A stretch of 64,000 bases of DNA, taken from Bordetella parapertussis. GTDB lineage: Bacteria; Pseudomonadota; Gammaproteobacteria; Burkholderiales; Burkholderiaceae_C. The stretch covers positions 1-64,000 of the forward strand of contig CAMCTC010000005.1 of assembly GCA_945878355.1 (NCBI GenBank), read 5' to 3'. The notes beneath the pieces are model-generated. The model searched no databases. It saw only the letters and a list, made by a program, of their open reading frames with translations, and was not told where the DNA came from. This document shows positions 18,456 through 26,054 of the stretch, piece after piece. The translations under genes were made by a program, and so were the position numbers. Positions within the stretch are counted from its first letter, which is position 1. The number at the start of each line of letters is the position of its first letter.

Positions 18456-19381
18456 CAGCCCAACATCCTGGCCAGCAGCGCGCCGGCTGACAGCAACGCC
18501 GCGAACCACAGCTCAAGCTTGAAGGTGCGGAACAACACCGCATTGAATGCCGTGCCCCGCGGGCAACGCACAAAATCTCGCCGTAATTGCAGTGCCACTG
18601 GCAGCAGCAGCGTGAGCGCATGTGCGAGCGCCGCCATCACCGGCACCAGCGCGTATGGGCCGAGCAGCAGCACACCGAACAGGCTGCGGGACGCGGTCTC
18701 GCCAAAGGTGACCGCAAATGTGCGACGGCCGACCAGGCGGTCGTGCGCGATGTCGCGGTGGTTGTTCACTGCCAACGCAGCGGCTGCCAGGCCTCCGATG
18801 GCCACCGAAGCCAAACCGTTGACCAGACCGATGCTGCCGGTCAGCACCCAGTCGGTGCCCATCACCGCGACCAGGCCGAAAAATACGAACACCGTCAGTT
18901 CACCGAAGGGCGAGTAGGCGATAGGCTTGGGGCCACCCATGTAGGCAAGCGCTGCGAGCAGTGACGCGGTGCCGATCGCCAGCACCGGCCAGCCACGGTA
19001 AGCCACCAAGGCAAGGCCCATCGCGGTGGCTGCCAGCGCTGCCAGCACGATGCCAGTGCGCACATGTTGGACGCTCAGCCAGCCGTTGGCCGTGGCACGA
19101 GGCAGTCCGGTACGGGTTCCGCTGCTGTCGCCGCCGCGTACCGTGTAGCCAACATCGTTTTGCATGTTGGTGATCACTTGCATCAACAAGGCCGCACCGA
19201 ACACCAGCATCGCCGCCAGCAGATCGATCGTGCCGGTGCGATCGAAGCCCAGTGTGGCGCCGACCAGCACCGGGCTGATTGCCACCATCAGGCTGCGCGG
19301 CCGCACCGCAACTGCCCAGGCTTGAAGCGATCCGGATCGAACCGGTTTGGCAATGGACAAGCAGCTTCTCTCTGCGGACAT
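18455..19381 (-). CDS. menA: UbiA-family prenyltransferase, MenA-like (1,4-dihydroxy-2-naphthoate polyprenyltransferase)
   Basis: A 308-residue, multi-helix membrane enzyme that attaches a polyprenyl tail to 1,4-dihydroxy-2-naphthoate in menaquinone synthesis. The first Mg/diphosphate motif is NMQNDVGYTVRGGD (about residues 72-85), typical for MenA, and the second is NNHRDIAHDRLVGRRTFAV (about 205-223). UbiA (4-hydroxybenzoate) would show NxxxDxxxD in a different setting. RPRSLMVAISPVLVGATLG at the N-terminus is also MenA-like. Most Burkholderiales use only ubiquinone, so this gene beside a Wolinella-type fumarate reductase is notable. A UbiA-family enzyme with another aromatic acceptor remains possible. 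An FNR-like box lies 73 bases upstream. Confidence 0.85.
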   Translation of the reverse strand: MSAERSCLSIAKPVRSGSLQAWAVAVRPRSLMVAISPVLVGATLGFDRTGTIDLLAAMLVFGAALLMQVITNMQNDVGYTVRGGDSSGTRTGLPRATANGWLSVQHVRTGIVLAALAATAMGLALVAYRGWPVLAIGTASLLAALAYMGGPKPIAYSPFGELTVFVFFGLVAVMGTDWVLTGSIGLVNGLASVAIGGLAAAALAVNNHRDIAHDRLVGRRTFAVTFGETASRSLFGVLLLGPYALVPVMAALAHALTLLLPVALQLRRDFVRCPRGTAFNAVLFRTFKLELWFAALLSAGALLARMLG

Positions 19382-19453
19382 GGGGCGCTCGCTTCCGCTG
19401 GACGGTATGCGTTTCGGAGAGTCGATTGTGGGCGTCGGGCAGGCGCACGCTAC

Positions 19454-19467
19454 TTGCGCAATATCAA
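19454..19467 (-). promoter_or_regulatory. FNR-like box upstream of menA
   Basis: TTGCG-CAAT-ATCAA (plus-strand reading) matches 8 of 10 consensus positions and lies 73-86 bases before the menA start. A second box for the divergent porin is 67 bases further on. Confidence 0.4.
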
Positions 19468-19533
19468 GACGGGGTCGTGATGTCGTTTGGCATTCACTCG
19501 ACTGAACAGCATTGCTTGGCTTGTCAAAGATGC

Positions 19534-19547
19534 TTGATTTAGGTCAA
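19534..19547 (+). promoter_or_regulatory. FNR/Anr-like box upstream of the second porin
   Basis: TTGAT-TTAG-GTCAA matches the FNR consensus at 9 of 10 positions and the Anr form (TTGAT-N4-GTCAA) at all ten. The centre is 87 bases before the porin start, so a class II promoter would begin near 19582. Confidence 0.62.
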
Positions 19548-19627
19548 GAGAGGCCTGCCGTATCGGCGCACATTGCAGAACTCTAAGAAAAGTCGCGGTT
19601 TTGTTAAAAATTATTGAGGAATTTCCA

Positions 19628-20722
19628 TTGAAGAATTGTTGGATTTTGGTGATCGGGCTCGGTGCGATGGCGGCCGTTCCCGCATCCGCGCAGTCGGTCA
19701 CCGCTTACGGCCTGGTTGACTTGGCCGTCGAGCATGTGGCCAGCGTGGCTGCTTCAGGCGGGGGGCTGAACCGAATGCCGGGCCTGACGGGCAGCTACCC
19801 GTCGCGACTGGGATGGCGCGGAAGTGACGATCTTGGCGCCGGTTGGCGCTCGGTGTTCGCGCTGGAGATGGGGGTCACGCCCAATACCGGTGGCCTCAGC
19901 CAAGGCGGTCGGGCATTCGGGCGCCAGGCGCTGGTCGGTTTGACCGGACCTTGGGGTGCGCTGACGCTGGGTCGCCAGTACACCATGCTGTACTGGTCGC
20001 TCCTAGACGCCGATGTTCTGGGTCCCAACCTCTACGGATCAGGGTCGCTTGACAGCTACATCCCGAATTCCCGTGCCGACAACGCTATCGCCTACCGCGG
20101 AAGCTTCGGCGGCTTGACCTTGGGCGCAAGCTACAGCCTGGGGCGCGACGCCGTGAACGCCAGCAATCCGGCGGGTACGAATTGCCCTGGAGAAGCCACG
20201 GGTGACGCCAAAGAGTGCCGAGAGTGGTCTGCGCTGGTCAAGCACGACGGTTCAGCTTGGGGCGCCGCACTGGCGGTCGACGAAATCCGCGGCGGCCCTG
20301 GCGCTTTTGCGGGTTTGACCAGCAGCTCGCTGGCGGACAGGCGCCTGTCAGTCAATGGCTATGTCAATCTCAGCGGCTTGAAGCTCACGAGTGGCTTGGT
20401 GCGGCGATCCAACGGCGCGAGTGCGGCCGCCGCACGCAGCGATCTTTGGTATGCCGGAGCGGTGTATCCCATCACGCCGTTGCTGCAGGCCGAGATCGAG
20501 GTCTTCAGTTTGCAATTCAAGCATGGCGGCGCCAAAGCCGAGTTGGCGGCAGCCCGGATCAGCTACAGATTGTCCAAGCACAGCGCGGTCTACACCACTT
20601 TCGGACGCATCAACAATGGCGGTGGTTTGGCGCTGTCAGTGAGCGCCGGTGCGGCGGGCAGCAGTCCTGGTGCCGGAGCATCGCAAGACGCCATCGCCTT
20701 TGGTTTGCGCCATTCTTTCTAA
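19628..20722 (+). CDS. Gram-negative porin, second copy, TTG start
   Basis: A 364-residue outer-membrane porin. With a TTG start at 19628 it opens as MKNCWILVIGLGAMAAVPASAQ, a normal signal peptide, then SVTAYGLVDLAVEHV as first strand. GAGGA lies seven bases before that TTG; an earlier TTG at 19601 would place nine extra residues before the signal and has no ribosome-binding site. FGRQALVGLTGPWGALTLGRQY is the family core (about 98-119) and the chain ends FGLRHSF with terminal Phe. Preceded by an FNR/Anr-like box, unlike the porin at 639, so it may be the low-oxygen porin. Convergent with the ferredoxin-tail gene. Confidence 0.92.
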   Translation: MKNCWILVIGLGAMAAVPASAQSVTAYGLVDLAVEHVASVAASGGGLNRMPGLTGSYPSRLGWRGSDDLGAGWRSVFALEMGVTPNTGGLSQGGRAFGRQALVGLTGPWGALTLGRQYTMLYWSLLDADVLGPNLYGSGSLDSYIPNSRADNAIAYRGSFGGLTLGASYSLGRDAVNASNPAGTNCPGEATGDAKECREWSALVKHDGSAWGAALAVDEIRGGPGAFAGLTSSSLADRRLSVNGYVNLSGLKLTSGLVRRSNGASAAAARSDLWYAGAVYPITPLLQAEIEVFSLQFKHGGAKAELAAARISYRLSKHSAVYTTFGRINNGGGLALSVSAGAAGSSPGAGASQDAIAFGLRHSF

Positions 20723-20758
20723 GCGACTGGTGGGCCGGTATGACTTGCCGACAGGGCG

Positions 20759-22975
20759 TCAACGAAAGGGCTCTGCGCGTACCAGCAAGTCCTCAAGCTC
20801 GGGCTCGTTCGGATCGCGCGGTTTGCCGGGGTGGATGATGGCGACCTGGCAGGTCTCGGCAGCCTCGACCAGTTGGCGGTAGCTGCCGGCCTTGAGGTCC
20901 TTGATGTAGGCCTGGTTCTTCGCGTCGTAGCCGAACATCCGGTCGTTGATCAACTGGCACTCGTTGCAGCTCGGGCAGCGTGCGGTGTCGATCCAGGTTT
21001 CGTCGCGCGAGTGCACCGGTACAGCGGCAGGTGCAGCGCCCTCGGCGTCCGTCGTTCCAGCGCCTGCCGTTGCATCGGCTACAGGCACGGCTGCTGGGGC
21101 CAGCGGCTGCTGCTCGGCAATCCAGGCCGCCTTCTCGCGTGCCAGCAGACGCTCGGCATGCGAGTCGTGCACGCCGCCATGCTCTTGCAGGCGATGCCAT
21201 AGCAGCTGGCTGCGGCGCGTGGCCTGCATCAACCGGGCATCGACGATGACGCGCTGCAGTGCGTCCTGCGCGTCGACCGCTAGCAGATAGGGCACCCGCT
21301 GTGCCGCGGCCCGCTCGTCCAGCAGCAGCCAATCGGCGACCGGCAACATCGTCGCATCCCAGTGCGCGCTGGGCACCAAGGCGAAATGCCCGGCCTGGCG
21401 GCCATCGCAGAGCACGAAGTCGGCGAAGGTGAAGGCGCAGGGCGTGCTGACGCGCTGCTGCGCGCTGTCGACATAAGCCATTGTCTCGAACGACCAGTCT
21501 TCGTCGGACTGCGGGTTGTTCTCGAGCGAGAAGCGCTCGGCCCAGTTGCTGCCCGCGGCGGCGTCATAGCTGAAGGCCGGGAAAGCGCGTGACTGCATCG
21601 CCGCCGCTGCGCTGAGGTAGGGCGGCAGCGCACCAGTGGTTGGCGTCGAACCGGTGAAAACACTGAACAGCGCCGGCCCGCGGCAGGCCAGACCGCGGGC
21701 GATCCGGGGGTGCATCGCGACCAGATTGGCGCTGGATGACTGCAGCACGAACATGCCGCCCAGGCCCATCGCCGTGGTAGCCAGGCGCGCACTGCGCACG
21801 CCAAACGCGAAATGGCCGGTGCCGATAGACGCCTCTTCGAGCAGGTCCGAGGTTTGCACCAGCACCTTGACCGGCAGCCCGGACGACAGCATCTCCATCA
21901 GGTTGGTGTTCTCGGTGGCGTCGTTGCGGTCGGCTGGGATGCACACCAAGTAGTCTGGAAAGCGCGCCAGATCCTCGCCGGTGAGGGTGTTTTGATCGAA
22001 GGATTCAAACAACAGATCGTGCTCGGCCGGCCGGTAGTGGCCCTGGGCTTCGAGCTCGGCGACCGCGATAGCCTTGACCAGTTCGGCCAACTCGGGCAGT
22101 CGATCGCGGTAGGCCTGGGCCGCGGCCGCGCAGTTGTCGAAGGCGAAGGCGAAGACGCTGTCCGAGGCGTCGTCCTCGACCGCATCGGGCTCGGCGAAAA
22201 AGCGCTGCGACTCGAGCACGCCCAGGCTGTGCACCAGCCGCGCCCGCCGGTCGGCGGGCAGCTCGTCGCGCGGTACGCCTTTGCCGACGATACGCGACAG
22301 CAGGTTGAAGTCGAATGCGTCCTGGTGCGGCCCGCCGATCGAGGCCCGCAGGCTCTGAGGCTGGCGCCCGGCCTGTGAATGACTGAAGGCCGCGCGCAGG
22401 ATGTCCGAGAGTTTGAGCACCAGCCTGGCCAGGTCGGCATGGAACAGCCGCGCCTTCTCGCGCTGCGCCGCGCGCCAGGCATGGGTGATCAGGCGAACCG
22501 GCATGTCGGGCGTGCAGCCCAGCAACTCGCCTTCCGCGCGCAACGCGCCGCCGGCGTGGCTCAGTACTTTTTCGAGCGTCTCGCCTTCACGGGCGCCGAG
22601 CTCGGCCGCGGCCTGGTCCCACAACTCGGCCAACGTGCCGCTCGCGCCCTGGTCGACCGCGCGACGGATCGCGCATTCGAGCTGCAGCGCATGGCGGCGC
22701 AGTCGCTCTCCCTCGATGCCGCGCGGTGCCACGTCCTTGAGCACCTCGTCGACCAGGCTGGTCAACGAGTGCATGACATGGGATCCCTGGCATCGTTTGT
22801 CGAGCAGCAGCGGAAAGTCATGGCGCAGCGTGCTCAGATCTCGGTAAGGCGCAAGCAGCGCGGGGCGCAGGCCAAGGCCGGCTATCGCGGACAGGCCCAT
22901 CTCCCGGCCGTTGGCTTGCAGTCGGCCGGTGATGTGGAAGATCATTTGATCGGGGTGCTTGACTGGCATGTCCAT
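20759..22975 (-). CDS. Large protein with C-terminal ferredoxin domain, third partner of KorAB; function unknown
   Basis: A 738-residue protein, last gene of the nfnAB-korAB operon, 47 bases after korB. Residues of about 390-620 recall the organisation of pyruvate:ferredoxin-oxidoreductase-type folds (VCIPADRNDATENTN, GPALFSVFTGSTPTTG, SRAFPAFSYDAAAGSNWAERF), but no TPP GDG motif is seen. The last 80 residues form a single-cluster ferredoxin-like domain: CPSCNEC, then ETCQVAIIHPGKP, giving four ligand cysteines. A low-complexity Ala/Pro linker near 625-665 joins the two. The ATG at 22975 (MDMPVKHPDQ) follows GAGAG and avoids overlap with korB; a longer frame to 23152 overlaps korB by 130 bases. 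I do not recognise a characterised enzyme. Its position argues that it passes electrons to or from KorAB. Confidence 0.8.
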   Translation of the reverse strand: MDMPVKHPDQMIFHITGRLQANGREMGLSAIAGLGLRPALLAPYRDLSTLRHDFPLLLDKRCQGSHVMHSLTSLVDEVLKDVAPRGIEGERLRRHALQLECAIRRAVDQGASGTLAELWDQAAAELGAREGETLEKVLSHAGGALRAEGELLGCTPDMPVRLITHAWRAAQREKARLFHADLARLVLKLSDILRAAFSHSQAGRQPQSLRASIGGPHQDAFDFNLLSRIVGKGVPRDELPADRRARLVHSLGVLESQRFFAEPDAVEDDASDSVFAFAFDNCAAAAQAYRDRLPELAELVKAIAVAELEAQGHYRPAEHDLLFESFDQNTLTGEDLARFPDYLVCIPADRNDATENTNLMEMLSSGLPVKVLVQTSDLLEEASIGTGHFAFGVRSARLATTAMGLGGMFVLQSSSANLVAMHPRIARGLACRGPALFSVFTGSTPTTGALPPYLSAAAAMQSRAFPAFSYDAAAGSNWAERFSLENNPQSDEDWSFETMAYVDSAQQRVSTPCAFTFADFVLCDGRQAGHFALVPSAHWDATMLPVADWLLLDERAAAQRVPYLLAVDAQDALQRVIVDARLMQATRRSQLLWHRLQEHGGVHDSHAERLLAREKAAWIAEQQPLAPAAVPVADATAGAGTTDAEGAAPAAVPVHSRDETWIDTARCPSCNECQLINDRMFGYDAKNQAYIKDLKAGSYRQLVEAAETCQVAIIHPGKPRDPNEPELEDLLVRAEPFR

Positions 22976-23022
22976 CGCGAGCTCTCGTTCGGTTGGGACG
23001 GCGTTGCGCCCGTCAACTGTGT

Positions 23023-24024
23023 TCAGGCCGCTTGCTGGGTCAGGGCCGGCTCGTCGGGCCAGACCGTGTACTTGTCGAGTTCGCGGTTGAATCCGCTGCG
23101 GATGTACTCGGGCGAGCGCATCTGGCCGGCATGGCGCAAGTCCTCGTAGCACGGCGCAGCGGGGTTGCGGTAGAGGATGCCCACCGGGATGGGATCGTCC
23201 ATCGAGGCAATCTCACGCGCTCGGTCGATGTCGATCGGATCGTGCACGCGCTGGTTTCGGTAGCTGGCCGACAGGCCAGGGCTGAGCGTCAGGCCATCCG
23301 GATGGGTCAGCAGCATCGTGCGTTGCGGATCGTGCAGCCAGGGGTCGAAGGCCTTGGGCATGAACTCGGGGCAGCGCTGCAGCACCCGCACGAACGAGAA
23401 GCCGCGGTGCCTGAACGCGGCCTGCATGATGTCGAACAGCACCTCGGGCACCCAGTCGACCGCCTGGGCGATGAAGGACGCGCCTTGCACCCCCAGCGAC
23501 ACTGTCAGAGGGTTCATCGGCTCGAGTGTCGAGCCATAGGGCGTGGTGTTGCTCTTGAAGCCGCGCGGCGATGTCGGCGAGGCCTGCTTCTTGGTCAGGC
23601 CATAGACATGGTTGTCGTGCAACACCACCGTGATGTTCATGTTGTAGCGCAGCGCGTGGATCCAGTGCGCCGCGCCTATGCTGCAGCAGTCGCCGTCGCC
23701 AGTGCTGACGAAGACATTGAGGTCTGGCCTGGCCATCTTGATGCCCTCGGCAACCGGAAAAGCGCGACCATGCAGGCTGTGGAAGCCGTAGGTCTTCATG
23801 TAGTGCGGCAGCCGGCTGGAGCAGCCGATGCCCGAGACGAACACGGTGTTCTCGGGCGCCAGGTTCTCTTCGCTGCACAGGCGTTGCATCGCCGCCAGGA
23901 TCGCGTTGTCGCCGCAGCCGTTGCACCAGCGCGGCACGCCGCCTTGGTAGTCCTCCAGCGCGTGGTGCTCCTCGTGCAGCTTGATGACGCATTGGGTCAG
24001 CGAGGGTGAGAACGATCGGCTCAT
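23023..24024 (-). CDS. korB: 2-oxoacid:ferredoxin oxidoreductase beta subunit (KorB type)
   Basis: The 333-residue thiamine-diphosphate subunit. The TPP site is STGDGDCCSIGAAHWIHALRYN with downstream DNHVYGLTKKQASPTSP, the pattern of 2-oxoglutarate/2-oxoacid:ferredoxin oxidoreductases. Cluster ligands are WCNGCG (about 33-36), GIGCSS (about 67) and LQRCPEF (about 215). It decarboxylates a 2-oxoacid in the presence of CoA and reduces ferredoxin, or runs in reverse to fix CO2 at high reducing power. It overlaps korA by four bases (ATGA). 2-Oxoglutarate is the likely substrate from the Lys-x-x-Ala-Ser-Pro-Thr context, but pyruvate or branched oxoacids are not excluded. Confidence 0.92.
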   Translation of the reverse strand: MSRSFSPSLTQCVIKLHEEHHALEDYQGGVPRWCNGCGDNAILAAMQRLCSEENLAPENTVFVSGIGCSSRLPHYMKTYGFHSLHGRAFPVAEGIKMARPDLNVFVSTGDGDCCSIGAAHWIHALRYNMNITVVLHDNHVYGLTKKQASPTSPRGFKSNTTPYGSTLEPMNPLTVSLGVQGASFIAQAVDWVPEVLFDIMQAAFRHRGFSFVRVLQRCPEFMPKAFDPWLHDPQRTMLLTHPDGLTLSPGLSASYRNQRVHDPIDIDRAREIASMDDPIPVGILYRNPAAPCYEDLRHAGQMRSPEYIRSGFNRELDKYTVWPDEPALTQQAA

Positions 24025-25973
24025 GATGTTTGCACCGTGGGTTGCAGGGCGGCTTGCAGGGTGGCCTGCAAGGACGTGCGTGCGACGCGGCAGATGTCGC
24101 CGGGCTTGATCGGCTGGCCGCGCGCCTCGCTCCAGCAGTCGATGTCGACCAGGAAGCGCGAGCGCAACAACATCGCCAGCGCCGAGTAGCGGCGGTTGTC
24201 TTCGTCGATCAACTCGTCCTCGAGCTTGTCCGACCAGTTGCCCTCTATCGTCAACACCTGTTTGAAGCGTTTCAGGATCTCGCGGATGCCCGAGGGCATC
24301 GGTTGCAGGAAGCGCAGGTGCATGGACGAGACGGCCAGCCCTTCGGCGCGCAGCCGGGTTACCGCCTCCTCAATCGCGCCCATCGTGCTGCCCCAGCCCA
24401 CCAGCAGCAGGTCACCGCCCTCGTCGGGACCGCCGCCGAAAACCGGCGGTGGCTTGAGCGTCTTCTGCAGCGCGGCGAGCTTCAGGCTGCGAGCGCGCAG
24501 CGCCTCCTCGTTGATCTTCGGGTCGTAGGCCACCTTGCTGGCGCGATCGTGCGCCAAGCCGGTGAGGGTGTGCATTCCCCCGGGCTGGCCGGGCTGAAAA
24601 CGCCGCGACAAGCCGGTGACGGGATCCCAGTCATAGGGCTTGCCGCCCGGCGGCACAGGGGTCTGGTCGACCGGCGGCGCAAGCCAGTCCTCGCTGAACT
24701 CCGGCCGCGGGAAGGGCTGTTGCGCGGTCGACAGGCTGGCGTCGGACAGCACCACCACCACCATGCCGAAGGTCTCGGCGATCTTGCGCGCTGTGATCAC
24801 TGAGTAAAAGCAGTCCTCGATGCTGCATGGCGCCAGCACTACCTTGGGCGCATCGCCGTGGCTGCCGAAAATCGCCGCCAGCGCGTCCCCCTGCTCGACC
24901 TTGGTCGGCTGGCCAGTGCTCGGGCCGCCACGCTGGACATTGACCACCACCAGCGGGATCTCGGCCATCACCGCCAGGCCGATGACCTCTTGCTTGAGCG
25001 AGTAGCCCGGACCCGAGGTGATGGTCACCGCGCATTTGCCAGCGTAGGACGCGCCCAACGCGAATGCGCAGGCGGCGATCTCGTCCTCGGCTTGGTGCAC
25101 CAGGCCGCCGACTTTTTCGAACACCTCGCTCAGATAATGCGACGCCGAAGTGGCGGGCGTGATCGGGTACATCGCGCAGATGTCCATGCCCGAGGCCATC
25201 ACGCCCAACGCGATCGCGGTGTTGCCGTTGATGACGATCTGTGCCTGGCTGCTGCGCTGCGCCGGGATGCGGTACTTGAAATCGAGATGGGCTTCGCCCC
25301 AGGCGGCGCCAGCATCGTAAAGCGCGACGTTGCTCGCAATGATCTTGTCGTCCTTCTTGCCGAAGATTCGGGCGATCTGCTCCCGCGCCAAGGCGGCGTC
25401 CAGGCCGTAGACATTGCACAGCAGTCCCAGCACGAACATGTTCTTGCCCTTGCGCGGGTCGCCGACGAGTTCTTTGCAGCGCGCTTCCAGCGGCACCTCG
25501 TAGAGCTTGAAGCCGTCGCGCCGTAGCGCCTCGACCGTCTTGAGATAGGAGTCCACCACCGCCGGGTCACGGTGCGTGCGCCACATGCTCTCGAGCAAGA
25601 TGGTGGCGCCGGGCTTGAGTTCGTCGGCCTGCACCCGGCCGATCAGCACCTGCTCGTTGAAGGCCACCACCAGATCGGTCTGGTCGCCGCCGTTGCTCAC
25701 GCGCTCGGAACCGATGCGGATGCGGATGCCGCTGGCCCCAGCCACGCTGCGTGCCGGCGGCTGAATCTCGGCCGGGATGATCTCGGTGGTCCAGATGCCG
25801 TTGCCCATGCGCGCGGCGATCGCAGCCAGCGACTGACCACAGCGCTGCGCACCTTCACCTGAGTCGCTGATGACCTCGACGATATGCTCTGAGATCGACA
25901 GCGCAGGCCGCTGCGACCGATCAGCTGTGCGGACCGGCGCTTCGGGGCGGGAGAGGGTTTGCGTGTCGTTCAT
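24021..25973 (-). CDS. korA: 2-oxoacid:ferredoxin oxidoreductase alpha subunit, gamma-alpha fusion (KorA type)
   Basis: A 650-residue subunit with an N-terminal gamma domain (about 40-225; DSGEGAQRCGQSLAAIAARMG and VVAFNEQVL) fused to the alpha/pyrimidine-binding domain (about 250-420; GNTAIALGVMASGMDICAMYPITPATSASHYLSE is split by short loops) and the C-terminal swivel domain near 520-630 (LLVGWGSTMGAIEEAV). The fusion and length are those of KorA in aerobic and facultative bacteria. EDEIAACAFALGASYAGKCAVT covers the substrate pocket. Starts after an 81-base gap from nfnB that contains a 32-bp perfect palindrome. The last 20 residues are Gln/Ala/Leu repeats (LQATLQAALQPTVQ) of no known role. 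Confidence 0.93.
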   Translation of the reverse strand: MNDTQTLSRPEAPVRTADRSQRPALSISEHIVEVISDSGEGAQRCGQSLAAIAARMGNGIWTTEIIPAEIQPPARSVAGASGIRIRIGSERVSNGGDQTDLVVAFNEQVLIGRVQADELKPGATILLESMWRTHRDPAVVDSYLKTVEALRRDGFKLYEVPLEARCKELVGDPRKGKNMFVLGLLCNVYGLDAALAREQIARIFGKKDDKIIASNVALYDAGAAWGEAHLDFKYRIPAQRSSQAQIVINGNTAIALGVMASGMDICAMYPITPATSASHYLSEVFEKVGGLVHQAEDEIAACAFALGASYAGKCAVTITSGPGYSLKQEVIGLAVMAEIPLVVVNVQRGGPSTGQPTKVEQGDALAAIFGSHGDAPKVVLAPCSIEDCFYSVITARKIAETFGMVVVVLSDASLSTAQQPFPRPEFSEDWLAPPVDQTPVPPGGKPYDWDPVTGLSRRFQPGQPGGMHTLTGLAHDRASKVAYDPKINEEALRARSLKLAALQKTLKPPPVFGGGPDEGGDLLLVGWGSTMGAIEEAVTRLRAEGLAVSSMHLRFLQPMPSGIREILKRFKQVLTIEGNWSDKLEDELIDEDNRRYSALAMLLRSRFLVDIDCWSEARGQPIKPGDICRVARTSLQATLQAALQPTVQTS

Positions 25974-26022
25974 GGGGTGCGCAAGAGGTGAGTTGAAGCG
26001 GGTGAATCGGACGGCCGGGACG

Positions 26023-26054
26023 CCGAGTTCAGCCTGAATTCAGGCTGAACTCGG
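26023..26054. repeat. 32-bp perfect palindrome between nfnB and korA
   Basis: The left half, 26023-26038 (starting CCGAGTTCAGCC), is the exact reverse complement of 26039-26054, with GAATTC at the centre. It begins at the base next to the nfnB stop codon. On the transcribed minus strand no T-run follows, so it is not a standard terminator. It would form a strong RNA hairpin in the intercistronic space and may set the nfn/kor expression ratio or protect the 3' end of the upstream message. Confidence 0.85.
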
